From: Bacillota bacterium
GTDB taxonomy: Bacteria > Bacillota > Desulfotomaculia > Desulfotomaculales > Desulfallaceae
Assembly: GCA_023439185.1 (NCBI GenBank)
Contig: JAEXOR010000055.1
Coordinates: forward strand, 81,626 to 145,625
DNA length: 64,000 nt
Reading direction: 5' to 3'
Shown: in pieces, positions 17,427 to 25,087 of the stretch
Position numbering within the stretch: position 1 is the stretch's first letter
Layout of the letters: each line of letters opens with the position of its first letter
Translations under genes and position numbers: made by a program
Notes under the pieces: model-generated
Told to the model about the DNA's origin: nothing
What the model saw: only the letters and a program-made list of their open reading frames with translations
The model's database searches: none

Positions 17427-18335
17427 ATGCAGACAAAGAGCAAATTATTCAGAACCCGCGGGCCTGCCATTGTAGACACTACTTTACGGGACGGCGAACA
17501 GGCGCCGGGCGTGGCGTTTACCGTGCGGGAGAAAGTAACCATCGCCAGGCTGTTGGATTTGCTGGGGGTGGAGGTTATTGAGGCCGGTGTGCCGGCCATG
17601 GGCAAAATAGAACAGGACGCTGTGCGGGCCATCTGCGCACTGGGCCTGAAGACGAGGGTCGCGTCCTGGAATCGCGTTCTGTTGGCGGATCTCAGGGCCT
17701 CCATATCGTGCGGCGTCCGGGAGGTGCATATATCCGCCCCGGTGTCGGAGCTGCATATCAGGGAGAAACTGGGCAAGAGCAGACACTGGGTGATGGACTG
17801 CCTGGTCCGGGCGGTCCGCTATGCCCGGGATCACGGCTGCCGGGTGTCGGTGGGCGCTGAAGACGCTTCCCGGGCGGATTTCGGCTTTTTATTGGAGTAT
17901 GCCCTGGCGGCGCAGGAGGCGGGTGCTGAGAGGCTGCGCTACGCCGACACCGTGGGTGTCCTGGAGCCCTTTACCACCCGGCGCCTGGTCGGCATGCTCA
18001 CCGGCAGGCTCGATATGCCGGTGGAGTTTCATGGGCACAACGATTTCGGCCTGGCCACCGCCAACAGCCTGGCGGCTTTTTCCGGCGGCGCGTCGTATAT
18101 CAGCGCTACGGTGGGAGGTCTGGGTGAAAGGGCCGGCAATGCCTGCCTGGAGGATATCATATTATTATTCGGGGCCGGCGCCTGTACCCGGGACGGCTTG
18201 AAAATCGGCGTCCTCGGCGCGCTGGGCCGGTACGTGGCCAGGGCCGCGAACCGGCAGCAGTTACATGCCGGCCGGCGGCATCCCGCGCCGACCGAAGGGC
18301 CAACTGAAAGAATGAGCATTGACAATCGGCCCTAA
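17427..18335 (+). CDS. nifV: Homocitrate synthase (NifV-type), short form
   Basis: 302 residues. NifV condenses acetyl-CoA with 2-oxoglutarate to homocitrate, the organic ligand of FeMo-co. The alpha-IPMS/homocitrate synthase TIM barrel starts IVDTTLRDGEQAPGVAF and carries the metal-binding FHGHNDFGLATANSLAA (His202, His204). Canonical NifV is about 375-400 residues; here only the catalytic barrel and a short tail remain. ATG 17427 behind GGGAGAG is used because codons further up lie inside the terminator of the leader. Neighbours (nif genes, same leader type) support nifV over leuA, but a related aldolase-type lyase is not excluded. Confidence 0.8.
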   Translation: MQTKSKLFRTRGPAIVDTTLRDGEQAPGVAFTVREKVTIARLLDLLGVEVIEAGVPAMGKIEQDAVRAICALGLKTRVASWNRVLLADLRASISCGVREVHISAPVSELHIREKLGKSRHWVMDCLVRAVRYARDHGCRVSVGAEDASRADFGFLLEYALAAQEAGAERLRYADTVGVLEPFTTRRLVGMLTGRLDMPVEFHGHNDFGLATANSLAAFSGGASYISATVGGLGERAGNACLEDIILLFGAGACTRDGLKIGVLGALGRYVARAANRQQLHAGRRHPAPTEGPTERMSIDNRP

Positions 18336-18359
18336 ATAATATAGATTAATAAGCATAGC

Positions 18360-18431
18360 GATACAAAGTTGTGTTTTTGGCGAGGACGCCTTCGAGGGTG
18401 TGATCACCCGGGAAGGGCGTTTTGTGTTTTT
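18360..18431 (+). promoter_or_regulatory. ANTAR-type element a before the degenerate activator gene
   Basis: P1 ATAC-AAAGTT-GTGT (18361-18374), P2 GGC-GAGGAC-GCC (18379-18390) and terminator CGCCTTC...GAAGGGCG followed by TTTTGTGTTTTT. P1 differs from that of the amt1 and chemoreceptor elements by only one stem base. No clear promoter precedes it, so nifV read-through may feed it. Confidence 0.72.
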
Positions 18432-18453
18432 CAGGGACAAAAGTTAAAATGGA

Positions 18454-18522
18454 GTCCGACGTTGGACGATTTATTAGGCATTGGGGCCGTTTTCCGGTTT
18501 AGTATCCGGCGGTCCTTTTTTG
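18454..18522 (+). promoter_or_regulatory. ANTAR-type element b before the degenerate activator gene
   Basis: P1 GTCC-GACGTT-GGAC (18454-18467), P2 GGC-ATTGGG-GCC (18477-18488), then terminator GGGCCG (18484-18489) / CGGTCC (18510-18515) with six Ts. It closely matches the second amt2 element (39654-39717), and in both leaders it comes second. Confidence 0.72.
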
Positions 18523-18544
18523 TTTCCTCAGGGGGGTTATAGTT

Positions 18545-19954
18545 TTGCAGGACGTGCTTAAGCTTATAATTGGCATGGCGCAAAAATTGATCAGCATATC
18601 TCAGTTCAACCGCGAGATGGACGCCATTATGGAATTATCCCATGACGGTATTTGGATTACCGATGGGACGGGAACAACCGTCCGGGTCAATGGGGCGGTG
18701 GAAAGGATAACCGGCCTGGCCTCCTGGTCGCTGCCCGGACGCAACATCAACGCGGTGATGGAAGGGGACATGACGGAGATTGGCTGCGGTTTGGAGACCT
18801 TCCGGGAAATCAATGTCAATGGCCGGCGGGTTATTGTCCGCGGTTGTCCCATACCGGATGAGGCGGGGAACGCGAGAAGCTTGCTGTTTATCCTGCGGGA
18901 GTTGTCTGAAACAAACCAACTCAGGGCGGAATTGGACCAGGCCAGGCGGCAGACGGAAATATACCACCGCGAGATCGCCGAACTGCGTGCCCTCCGGATT
19001 GGCGAACAACTGGTGGCCAACAGCAAAGCGATGGCGGACATTATGGATGCCGTGCACCGGATGGCGCAGTTGAAAAATAACGTATTGCTGGCGGGCAAAT
19101 CCGGGGTGGGCAAGGAGACGGTGGCCAGGCTGATCCACAGGTCCGGCGGGTCCGCCGGTTCCTTTGTCAAGGTTAATTGCCGGTCCATTCCCGGTGAAAC
19201 GCTGGAGACTATTTTGTTCGGTCGTGAGCAGCAGGGCGTCGCCGGTGAAAAAAGTCTGTTCGAACTGGCTGCGGGAGGTACGCTTTTCATTAAAGAGGTG
19301 GCCGATATTCCCACCGGATTGCAGGCCAAGCTGTTGACCGCCGTTAAAGACGGGCAAATTACCAGGGCGGGCGCCGCCGGGCCGGTCAAGGTGGACGTGC
19401 GGATTATCGCCGCCACCGAGAAGAACTTCGGTAAGTTGGTCAAACATAATAAGATGGGCAAGGATTTAAGCGCTGTTCTGAACGCTTCCGCCATTACCAT
19501 TCCACCACTGCATAAACGCAAGGACGATATCCCGGTGCTGCTCCAAAACTACACCCGCTTGTTTAATGAGAAACATGACTGCAACAAGCGGTTCTCCATC
19601 AGGGCCGTGGAAATGCTGGTGGAGTATGAATGGCCGGGAAACGTGCGGGAGCTGGTCAACCTGGTGGAAAGACTGATTCTCACCGTGGAGCAAAAGCTGA
19701 TTATGCCCAAACACCTGCCCCCGTACGTTTTCAAAAATATGAGCACCAAGGGGAACGATAACCTCAAACCGCTGAAGGAAGCGGTGGCGGAACTGGAATT
19801 CGAGCTGATTAAAAATGCCGTTGACATATACGGAAGCACGTATAAAGCGGCCCATATCCTGGGGGTGAGCCAGCCGACGGTGGTGCGCAAGCTCCAGAAG
19901 TATTCCAAGAAGACGCCCGATGTACCCGGCGTTTCCGCCGTTGAAGGAGTTTAA
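18545..19954 (+). CDS. Degenerate sigma54-activator-like regulator (PAS, AAA+, Fis-type HTH)
   Basis: 469 residues from TTG 18545 behind GGGGGG. Order: a PAS domain (about 25-120), a coiled linker (about 120-160), an AAA+ domain (about 160-390) and a Fis-type helix-turn-helix (about 415-450, AHILGVSQPTVVRKLQ). Walker A is intact (GKSGVGKE, 184-191), but the sigma54-contacting GAFTGA loop is replaced by GVAGEK, Walker B reads GTLFIKEV instead of ...LDE, and the arginine-finger segment GKDLSAVLNA has no Arg. ATP hydrolysis and sigma54 activation are therefore unlikely; it may be a DNA-binding repressor or a sigma70-type regulator. Position between nifV and nifH suggests a nitrogen role. Confidence 0.8.
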   Translation: MQDVLKLIIGMAQKLISISQFNREMDAIMELSHDGIWITDGTGTTVRVNGAVERITGLASWSLPGRNINAVMEGDMTEIGCGLETFREINVNGRRVIVRGCPIPDEAGNARSLLFILRELSETNQLRAELDQARRQTEIYHREIAELRALRIGEQLVANSKAMADIMDAVHRMAQLKNNVLLAGKSGVGKETVARLIHRSGGSAGSFVKVNCRSIPGETLETILFGREQQGVAGEKSLFELAAGGTLFIKEVADIPTGLQAKLLTAVKDGQITRAGAAGPVKVDVRIIAATEKNFGKLVKHNKMGKDLSAVLNASAITIPPLHKRKDDIPVLLQNYTRLFNEKHDCNKRFSIRAVEMLVEYEWPGNVRELVNLVERLILTVEQKLIMPKHLPPYVFKNMSTKGNDNLKPLKEAVAELEFELIKNAVDIYGSTYKAAHILGVSQPTVVRKLQKYSKKTPDVPGVSAVEGV

Positions 19955-19964
19955 AATTTAACTG

Positions 19965-19993
19965 TTGCATTGTAATTTGGATTTTGCTATAAT
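19965..19993 (+). promoter_or_regulatory. nifH operon promoter
   Basis: TTGCAT (19965-19970), 17 bases, TATAAT (19988-19993), with a TG one base before the -10 box. A sigma70-type promoter; I see no sigma54 GG-N10-GC site or upstream activator sites in this gap. Confidence 0.7.
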
Positions 19994-20009
19994 GCATTTA
20001 ATTTAACAG

Positions 20010-20074
20010 GTACGTTGTTGTACTGACAAAAAGATGGCATTGACGCCGGTGTGACACCCGGCGTTTTGTGTTTT
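20010..20074 (+). promoter_or_regulatory. ANTAR-type element a, nifH leader
   Basis: P1 GTAC-GTTGTT-GTAC (20010-20023), P2 GGC-ATTGAC-GCC (20036-20047), terminator ACGCCGG (20043-20049) / CCGGCGT (20058-20064) then TTTGTGTTTT. First of three modules in series. Confidence 0.72.
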
Positions 20075-20087
20075 ATGGTTAATATCC

Positions 20088-20158
20088 GGTACGTTGCAGT
20101 GCCGATATATTTTATAGGCGAGGGCGCCGGTATGTAAGCACCGGCGCCCTTTATTTTT
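20088..20158 (+). promoter_or_regulatory. ANTAR-type element b, nifH leader
   Basis: P1 GGTAC-GTTGCA-GTGCC (20088-20103), P2 GGC-GAGGGC-GCC (20117-20128), terminator GGGCGCCGGT (20122-20131) / ACCGGCGCCC (20140-20149) then TTTATTTTT. The 10-bp perfect terminator stem is among the strongest of the set. Confidence 0.72.
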
Positions 20159-20161
20159 GCA

Positions 20162-20233
20162 TTACATTGTGGTAACTAAAAGCAGGCATTGAGGCCGCTT
20201 AAGCCCGTCAGGGTTTGACCGGCCTCTTTTTTA
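20162..20233 (+). promoter_or_regulatory. ANTAR-type element c, nifH leader
   Basis: P1 TTAC-ATTGTG-GTAA (20162-20175), P2 GGC-ATTGAG-GCC (20185-20196), terminator GAGGCCG (20191-20197) / CGGCCTC (20220-20226) then TTTTTTATT. The nifH ribosome site follows about 15 bases later. Confidence 0.72.
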
Positions 20234-20264
20234 TTAAATAAAACAGCAGGGAGGAATGAAAACG

Positions 20265-21089
20265 ATGAGACAAATCGCCATTTACGGAAAAGGTGGTATC
20301 GGTAAATCCACCACCACCCAAAACACGGTGGCCGCACTGGCTGAACTGGGTAAGAAGGTAATGGTGGTGGGCTGCGACCCCAAGGCGGATTCCACCAGGC
20401 TGTTGCTGCACGGCCTGAATCAGAAAACCGTGCTGGACACACTGCGGGACGAAGGGGAGGACATTGATCTGGAGGACATCATGCGCCATGGTTACGGCAA
20501 TTCCGCGTGCGTTGAATCCGGCGGCCCGGAACCCGGCGTCGGCTGTGCCGGCCGGGGGATTATCACCTCGATTAATATGCTGGAATCGCTGGGCGCCTAT
20601 ACGCCGGACCTGGACTACGTGTTTTACGACGTATTGGGCGACGTTGTCTGCGGCGGTTTTGCCATGCCCATCCGGGAAGGAAAAGCGCGGGAAATCTACA
20701 TTGTCGCTTCGGGCGAGATGATGGCCATGTACGCCGCCAACAACATTTCCAAAGGGGTTATGAAATTCGCCGATTCCGGCGGTGTCAGGCTGGGCGGCAT
20801 CATTTGCAACAGCCGGAAGGTTGATAACGAGTATGAACTGCTCAAGGCCTTTGCCGAGGAACTGGGTTCGCAGTTAATCCACTTTGTGCCCCGGGATAAT
20901 ATCGTCCAGCGGGCTGAAATCAACAAGAAAACCGTGATCGATTACGATCCCACGGTGCCCCAGGCCGAGGAGTACCGGACCCTGGCTAAAAACATTGACG
21001 GCAACGACATGTTCGTGGTGCCCAAGCCCATGACCCAGGACCGCCTGGAGGAACTGCTGATGACCTTCGGTATCATGGATTCGGTGTAA
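20265..21089 (+). CDS. nifH: Nitrogenase iron protein
   Basis: 274 residues. The Fe protein dimer hydrolyses ATP and passes electrons to the MoFe protein; it also serves in cofactor maturation. P-loop GKGGIGKS (8-15), the [4Fe-4S] ligands Cys94 (GVGCAGRG) and Cys129 (DVVCGGF), switch segments DPKADSTR and DVLGDVVCGGFA, and the ADP-ribosylatable Arg97 position are all present. ATG 20265 has GGGAGG 10 bases upstream; ATG 20256 is too close to it. First gene of the nifH-I1-I2-D-K-E-N-B unit, preceded by three termination modules. Confidence 0.98.
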   Translation: MRQIAIYGKGGIGKSTTTQNTVAALAELGKKVMVVGCDPKADSTRLLLHGLNQKTVLDTLRDEGEDIDLEDIMRHGYGNSACVESGGPEPGVGCAGRGIITSINMLESLGAYTPDLDYVFYDVLGDVVCGGFAMPIREGKAREIYIVASGEMMAMYAANNISKGVMKFADSGGVRLGGIICNSRKVDNEYELLKAFAEELGSQLIHFVPRDNIVQRAEINKKTVIDYDPTVPQAEEYRTLAKNIDGNDMFVVPKPMTQDRLEELLMTFGIMDSV

Positions 21090-21165
21090 GGAATGCCGGC
21101 CGTTTAACAGCCGATACTTACTGTCCGGGAAACAAGCCAAAATTAAAGAATTGGAGTGATGAGCA

Positions 21166-21495
21166 GTGTTAATGATTAGAGCCATTGTGCGTCCGGAGAA
21201 AACAAACACCGTTCTGGCCGAACTGAACAGCGCCGGTTTTCCCGCAGTCACCCGCATCGACGTGGTGGGCCGGGGCAAGCAGCGGGGCGTAAGGGTGGGG
21301 GAAGTGGTTTACGATGAGATCCCCAAAGATATGCTGATGCTGGTGGTGCAGGACGAAAAGGACAAGGAGGACGTCATCAGCATCGTTGCCAAATACGCCA
21401 AGACAGGCGAAAAGGGCGCCTTTGGCGACGGCAAAATCTTCGTTACCCCGGTGGAGGAAGCATACACCATCAGCAGCGGCACCAGGGGGCTGTAG
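21166..21495 (+). CDS. nifI1: PII-like nitrogenase regulator NifI1
   Basis: 109 residues of the PII/GlnB superfamily. NifI1 with NifI2 binds and inhibits the MoFe protein when ammonium returns, relieved by 2-oxoglutarate. The diagnostic NifI1 T-loop is VVGRGKQRGVRVGEVVYDEIPKD, lacking the classical uridylylated Tyr context, and the C-terminal nucleotide site is GDGKIFVTPVEEAYTI. Start GTG 21166 lies 9 bases after GGAG; ATG 21172 is an alternative. Its position between nifH and nifD is typical of anaerobes and methanogens. Confidence 0.95.
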   Translation: MLMIRAIVRPEKTNTVLAELNSAGFPAVTRIDVVGRGKQRGVRVGEVVYDEIPKDMLMLVVQDEKDKEDVISIVAKYAKTGEKGAFGDGKIFVTPVEEAYTISSGTRGL

Positions 21496-21510
21496 ATAAG
21501 GAGGGGCAAT

Positions 21511-21891
21511 ATGAAAGAGATTATCGCCATCATTCGGATGAACAAGGTTAACGTTACCAAAGCCGCCCTGGCTGATATCGGGGTTTGCGGGCTGCACGCC
21601 ATGAAGGTGATGGGCCGGGGCAAGATCCATGTGGACCTGACGGCGCTGCATGATATCGGCGCCACCGAGGAGATCGCCGGTATAGTCACCGACAGCCTGT
21701 CCAAGGGCAGCCGGCTGATCCCCAAGCGGATGCTTACCATCCTGGTTCAGGATAACGAAGTCGAAAAGGTGGTTTCTGCCCTTATCAGTGTCAACAAAGA
21801 AGGCAATAAGGGCGACGGCAAGATATTTATCTGTCCGGTTGCGGACGCGGCGCGGGTAAGGACCGGCGAACGCGGCGAAGCCGCGATCTAA
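21511..21891 (+). CDS. nifI2: PII-like nitrogenase regulator NifI2
   Basis: 126 residues, the longer partner of NifI1. It opens MKEIIAIIRMNKVNVTKAALADIG with VMGRGKIHVDLTALHDIG in place of the GlnB T-loop, and ends GDGKIFICPVADAARVRTGERGE. It begins 15 bases after nifI1, behind GGAGGGG, so the two are co-translated and probably form a heteromeric complex. Post-translational switch-off of nitrogenase is the known role. Confidence 0.95.
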   Translation: MKEIIAIIRMNKVNVTKAALADIGVCGLHAMKVMGRGKIHVDLTALHDIGATEEIAGIVTDSLSKGSRLIPKRMLTILVQDNEVEKVVSALISVNKEGNKGDGKIFICPVADAARVRTGERGEAAI

Positions 21892-21896
21892 GGAAA

Positions 21897-22010
21897 GGGG
21901 ACACACCTCAGCTTTTGGGTCAAAGCTTTGGGGTCGAGGAATGTCCCCTAATTGAAATGGGGACACACCCGCTGAAGTTTGGGTATTCCTTTTAGGACGG
22001 GAATGTCCCC
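21897..22010 (+). repeat. Two 52-bp hairpin repeats between nifI2 and nifD
   Basis: Copy 1 (21897-21948) and copy 2 (21959-22010) are both 52 bp, begin GGGGACACACC and end GAATGTCCCC or GGAATGTCCCC, and share a central TTTGGGT. Their ends are complementary (GGGGACA / TGTCCCC), so each can fold in RNA or DNA. They look like a small non-autonomous repeat family inserted in the operon and may act as RNA-processing or stability elements between nifHI and nifDK. Confidence 0.6.
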
Positions 22011-22033
22011 AACGTATAAAGGGGGCGGTAAAT

Positions 22034-23671
22034 TTGGCTATCACTGAAAAGATGCTCGAAGAAATATTAAATAAGTATCCCGCCAAGGTGAAGCGGAACC
22101 GTAAAAAGCATATCGTGGTCAAGGATTCGGCCCAGGGGATGCAGGAAATTGAGGCCAACACCAGGACCATACCCGGGATTGTCACCAACCGCGGCTGTGC
22201 CTTCGCCGGCTGCAAGGGCGTGGTGCTGGGGCCGCTCAAGGATATGGTGCATATCGTGCACGGCCCCATCGGGTGCGCCTATTATAGCTGGCTGACCCGG
22301 CGCAATAAGGCGAAGATAGAGGATCCGCAGAAAAATTTTCTAGCTTACTGCGTTTCCACCGACATGCAGGAAAGCGACATCGTGTTCGGGGGCGAAAAGA
22401 AGCTGGCCCGGATGATTGACGAAGTGGTGGAATTATTCAAGCCCAACGGCATCACCATTTCCGCCACCTGCCCGGTGGGCCTGATCGGCGACGATATCCA
22501 GGCGGTGGCCAAGGCGGCCCGGGCCAGGCACAACATGAACATTACGGCATACGGCTGCGAGGGATACAAAGGGGTTAGCCAGTCCGCCGGCCACCACATC
22601 GCCAACAACGGCCTGATGGAAAACATTGTGGGCCAGGGCGACTGGGAGGAACCGCCCGGCAAGTACACCATCAATATCCTGGGTGAGTACAACATCGGCG
22701 GCGACAGCTGGGAAGTGGAGCGGGTGCTGGACGATATCGGTTACCACGTGCAAGTAGTGATGACCGGTAACGGCTCATTTGAAAAACTGAAAAACGCCCA
22801 CGTGGCGCAACTCAACCTGGTGCAGTGCCACCGGTCCATCAACTATATCGCCACCATGCTGGAGACCAAATACGGCACCCCGTGGCTGAAAGTAAACTTC
22901 GTCGGCATCCGGGCGGCCTGTGAATCACTGCGCAACATGGCCCGGTACTTCGGAGACGAAGCTTTAATCAGGCGCACCGAAGAGGTAATCGAAAGGGAGC
23001 TGGCCGAGATTGAGCCGCAGCTGGAACCTTACCGCAAGATTTGTGAGGGTAAAACCGCCTTTTGTTTCGTAGGCGGTTCCCGCGGCCACCATTACCAGGG
23101 TCTGTACGAGGAACTGGGGATCACCACTGTGCTGGCGGGATACGAATTTGCCCACCGGGACGATTACGAGGGCCGGGACGTGCTGCCGAACCTGAAGGTC
23201 GACGCCGACAGCAAGAATATTCCCGATCTGCACGTGGTTCCCGACGAGAACCGCTACCGGCTTAAAATACCGGCGGAAAGAATGGAAGAGCTGAAAAAAG
23301 AAATTCCCTTAAACAATTATAAGGGCATGATTGAGGAAATGATCGAAGGCAGCCTGGTGGTGGACGACTTGAACCACTACGAAACCGAGGAATTCATCCG
23401 CATTTTAAAACCCGATATCTTTTCCTCGGGCATTAAGGATAAATATATACCCATGAAGATGGGCATACCCGTGAAACAGCTGCACAACTACGATTACAGC
23501 GGACCTTACGCGGGTTTCCGGGGCGCGGTGAATTTCGCCCGGGATGTGGCCATGGGATTTGCCACCCCCACCTGGAATTACGTCACGCCGCCGTGGAAAA
23601 ACAAGCCGCTGCTGGAGGGCACCGTCGAACCATGCTCGGCCGGTAAGTGCGCGGAGGAGGTAGGAGCATAA
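22034..23671 (+). CDS. nifD: Nitrogenase molybdenum-iron protein alpha chain
   Basis: 545 residues from TTG 22034 behind GGGGG. The alpha subunit holds FeMo-co. P-cluster ligands Cys55, Cys81 and Cys146 show spacings close to the Azotobacter chain. FeMo-co ligands are Cys265 (VQCHRSINY) and the His of KQLHNYDYSGPYAG (about 484). Substrate-site residues Gln183 and His187 (VSQSAGHHIANN) and the Arg of WLTRRN are kept, while the Trp after the Mo-ligating His is Tyr, as I recall for clostridial/methanogen forms. An extra stretch near 380-430 relative to Azotobacter also fits the clostridial type. Confidence 0.98.
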   Translation: MAITEKMLEEILNKYPAKVKRNRKKHIVVKDSAQGMQEIEANTRTIPGIVTNRGCAFAGCKGVVLGPLKDMVHIVHGPIGCAYYSWLTRRNKAKIEDPQKNFLAYCVSTDMQESDIVFGGEKKLARMIDEVVELFKPNGITISATCPVGLIGDDIQAVAKAARARHNMNITAYGCEGYKGVSQSAGHHIANNGLMENIVGQGDWEEPPGKYTINILGEYNIGGDSWEVERVLDDIGYHVQVVMTGNGSFEKLKNAHVAQLNLVQCHRSINYIATMLETKYGTPWLKVNFVGIRAACESLRNMARYFGDEALIRRTEEVIERELAEIEPQLEPYRKICEGKTAFCFVGGSRGHHYQGLYEELGITTVLAGYEFAHRDDYEGRDVLPNLKVDADSKNIPDLHVVPDENRYRLKIPAERMEELKKEIPLNNYKGMIEEMIEGSLVVDDLNHYETEEFIRILKPDIFSSGIKDKYIPMKMGIPVKQLHNYDYSGPYAGFRGAVNFARDVAMGFATPTWNYVTPPWKNKPLLEGTVEPCSAGKCAEEVGA

Positions 23672-23672
23672 C

Positions 23673-25058
23673 ATGCTGGATTGCACGCCGAAGGAGATTA
23701 CCAAACGCACTGCCGGGATGATCAATCCCGCCAAGACCTGTCAGCCCATCGGAGCCATGTATGCCGCTCTGGGCATCCACAGTTGCATGCCCCACAGCCA
23801 CGGTTCCCAGGGCTGCTGCGCTTATCACCGTTCGCACCTGACCAGGCATTTCCGGGAACCGGTAATGGCCACCACCAGTTCATTCACCGAGGGCGCTTCG
23901 GTGTTCGGGGGCGCCGGCAACCTGAAAACCGCCATCAAGAATGTGTTTGACATCTATAATCCCGACGTCATGGCGGTGCACACCACCTGCCTGTCGGAGA
24001 CTATCGGCGACGATATCCCCACTTTTATCAAGAGCGCCGAGGTTCCCGAAGGCAAGCTGGTGATCCACGCCAACACGCCCAGCTACCAGGGCTCACATAT
24101 CACCGGCTTTTCCAATATGGTCAAGGGTATGGTCAATTACCTGTCGGCAGCGACAACCGGTGAGAAAAAGGAACAGGTGAACATCATTCCCGGTTTTGTA
24201 AACCCCGGAGACATGCGGGAAATCAAGCGCCTGGCGGGTAAGATGGGCATCAGGCAGATCATGTTCCCCGACACCTCGGGGGTGCTGGATTCGCCCATGA
24301 CCGGCAAGTTCCACATGTTCCCCGCCGGCGGTACAAAGGTGAATGATATCAGGGACACGGGGAATGCCAAGCTGACCGTGGCCCTGGGTTACTATGCTTC
24401 CACCGATGCCGCCCACCTGCTGGAAAGAAAATGCGGGGTGCCGGCGGTGACGCTAAAAACACCCATCGGCATCAAGGCCACCGATGATTTATTGATGACG
24501 CTGCGGAGCAAGTTCACCCGGGAAATACCCTATGAACTGGAAGAGGAGCGCGGCCAGCTGGTAGATATAATGACCGATTGCCACCACCATTTTTACGGTC
24601 GGAAAGTGGCCATTTTCGGTGACCCGGACATCATTACCGGGCTGACGGAATTTGTTTTGAGCCTGGGTATGCAGCCGGTGCACGTGTTAACCGGCACCCC
24701 CGGCTCCACCCTGGGCGGTCCCAAGGATATTTTTGAAAAGGAAATCACCGCCATGCTGGCCGCCGCCGGTTTGGAAGGCCGGGTTAAAGCGGCGGGCGAC
24801 CTGTTTGAACTGCACCAGTGGATTAAAAACGAGCCCGTCGATCTTTTAATGGGCAATACCTACGGCAAATACATCGCCCGGGCCGAGGATATCCCCTTCG
24901 TGCGGGTGGGGTTCCCGATCATGGATCGCAGCACCCATCCTTACCTGCCCATCGTGGGCTACCGCGGCGCCATGCGGCTGGTGGACATGATCAGCGGCGC
25001 GCTGCTGGACCGGCTGGATCGCGACGCCGTGGATGAAGATTTTGAACTGGTGATGTAA
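23673..25058 (+). CDS. nifK: Nitrogenase molybdenum-iron protein beta chain
   Basis: 461 residues, one base after nifD, behind GGAGG. P-cluster ligands Cys23, Cys48 and Cys106 have spacings of 25 and 58, identical to the Azotobacter chain; motifs are KTCQPIGAMYAALG, GSQGCCAYHRSHL and HTTCLSETIGDD. The chain lacks the 50-60-residue N-terminal extension of proteobacterial NifK, as usual for clostridial/methanogen types. Forms the alpha2beta2 tetramer with NifD. Confidence 0.98.
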   Translation: MLDCTPKEITKRTAGMINPAKTCQPIGAMYAALGIHSCMPHSHGSQGCCAYHRSHLTRHFREPVMATTSSFTEGASVFGGAGNLKTAIKNVFDIYNPDVMAVHTTCLSETIGDDIPTFIKSAEVPEGKLVIHANTPSYQGSHITGFSNMVKGMVNYLSAATTGEKKEQVNIIPGFVNPGDMREIKRLAGKMGIRQIMFPDTSGVLDSPMTGKFHMFPAGGTKVNDIRDTGNAKLTVALGYYASTDAAHLLERKCGVPAVTLKTPIGIKATDDLLMTLRSKFTREIPYELEEERGQLVDIMTDCHHHFYGRKVAIFGDPDIITGLTEFVLSLGMQPVHVLTGTPGSTLGGPKDIFEKEITAMLAAAGLEGRVKAAGDLFELHQWIKNEPVDLLMGNTYGKYIARAEDIPFVRVGFPIMDRSTHPYLPIVGYRGAMRLVDMISGALLDRLDRDAVDEDFELVM

Positions 25059-25087
25059 ACTCCTGAATTCTATAAGAGGTGATAAAC

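Noticed and set aside
18545..19954. Functional sigma54 (NifA-like) activator
   Set aside because: GAFTGA, the Walker B Asp and the arginine finger are absent, and no sigma54 promoter is seen before nifH.
21169..22269. Long minus-strand open frame opposite nifI1-nifI2-nifD
   Set aside because: It mirrors well-identified nif genes and crosses the spacer repeats; composition is that of an antisense shadow.
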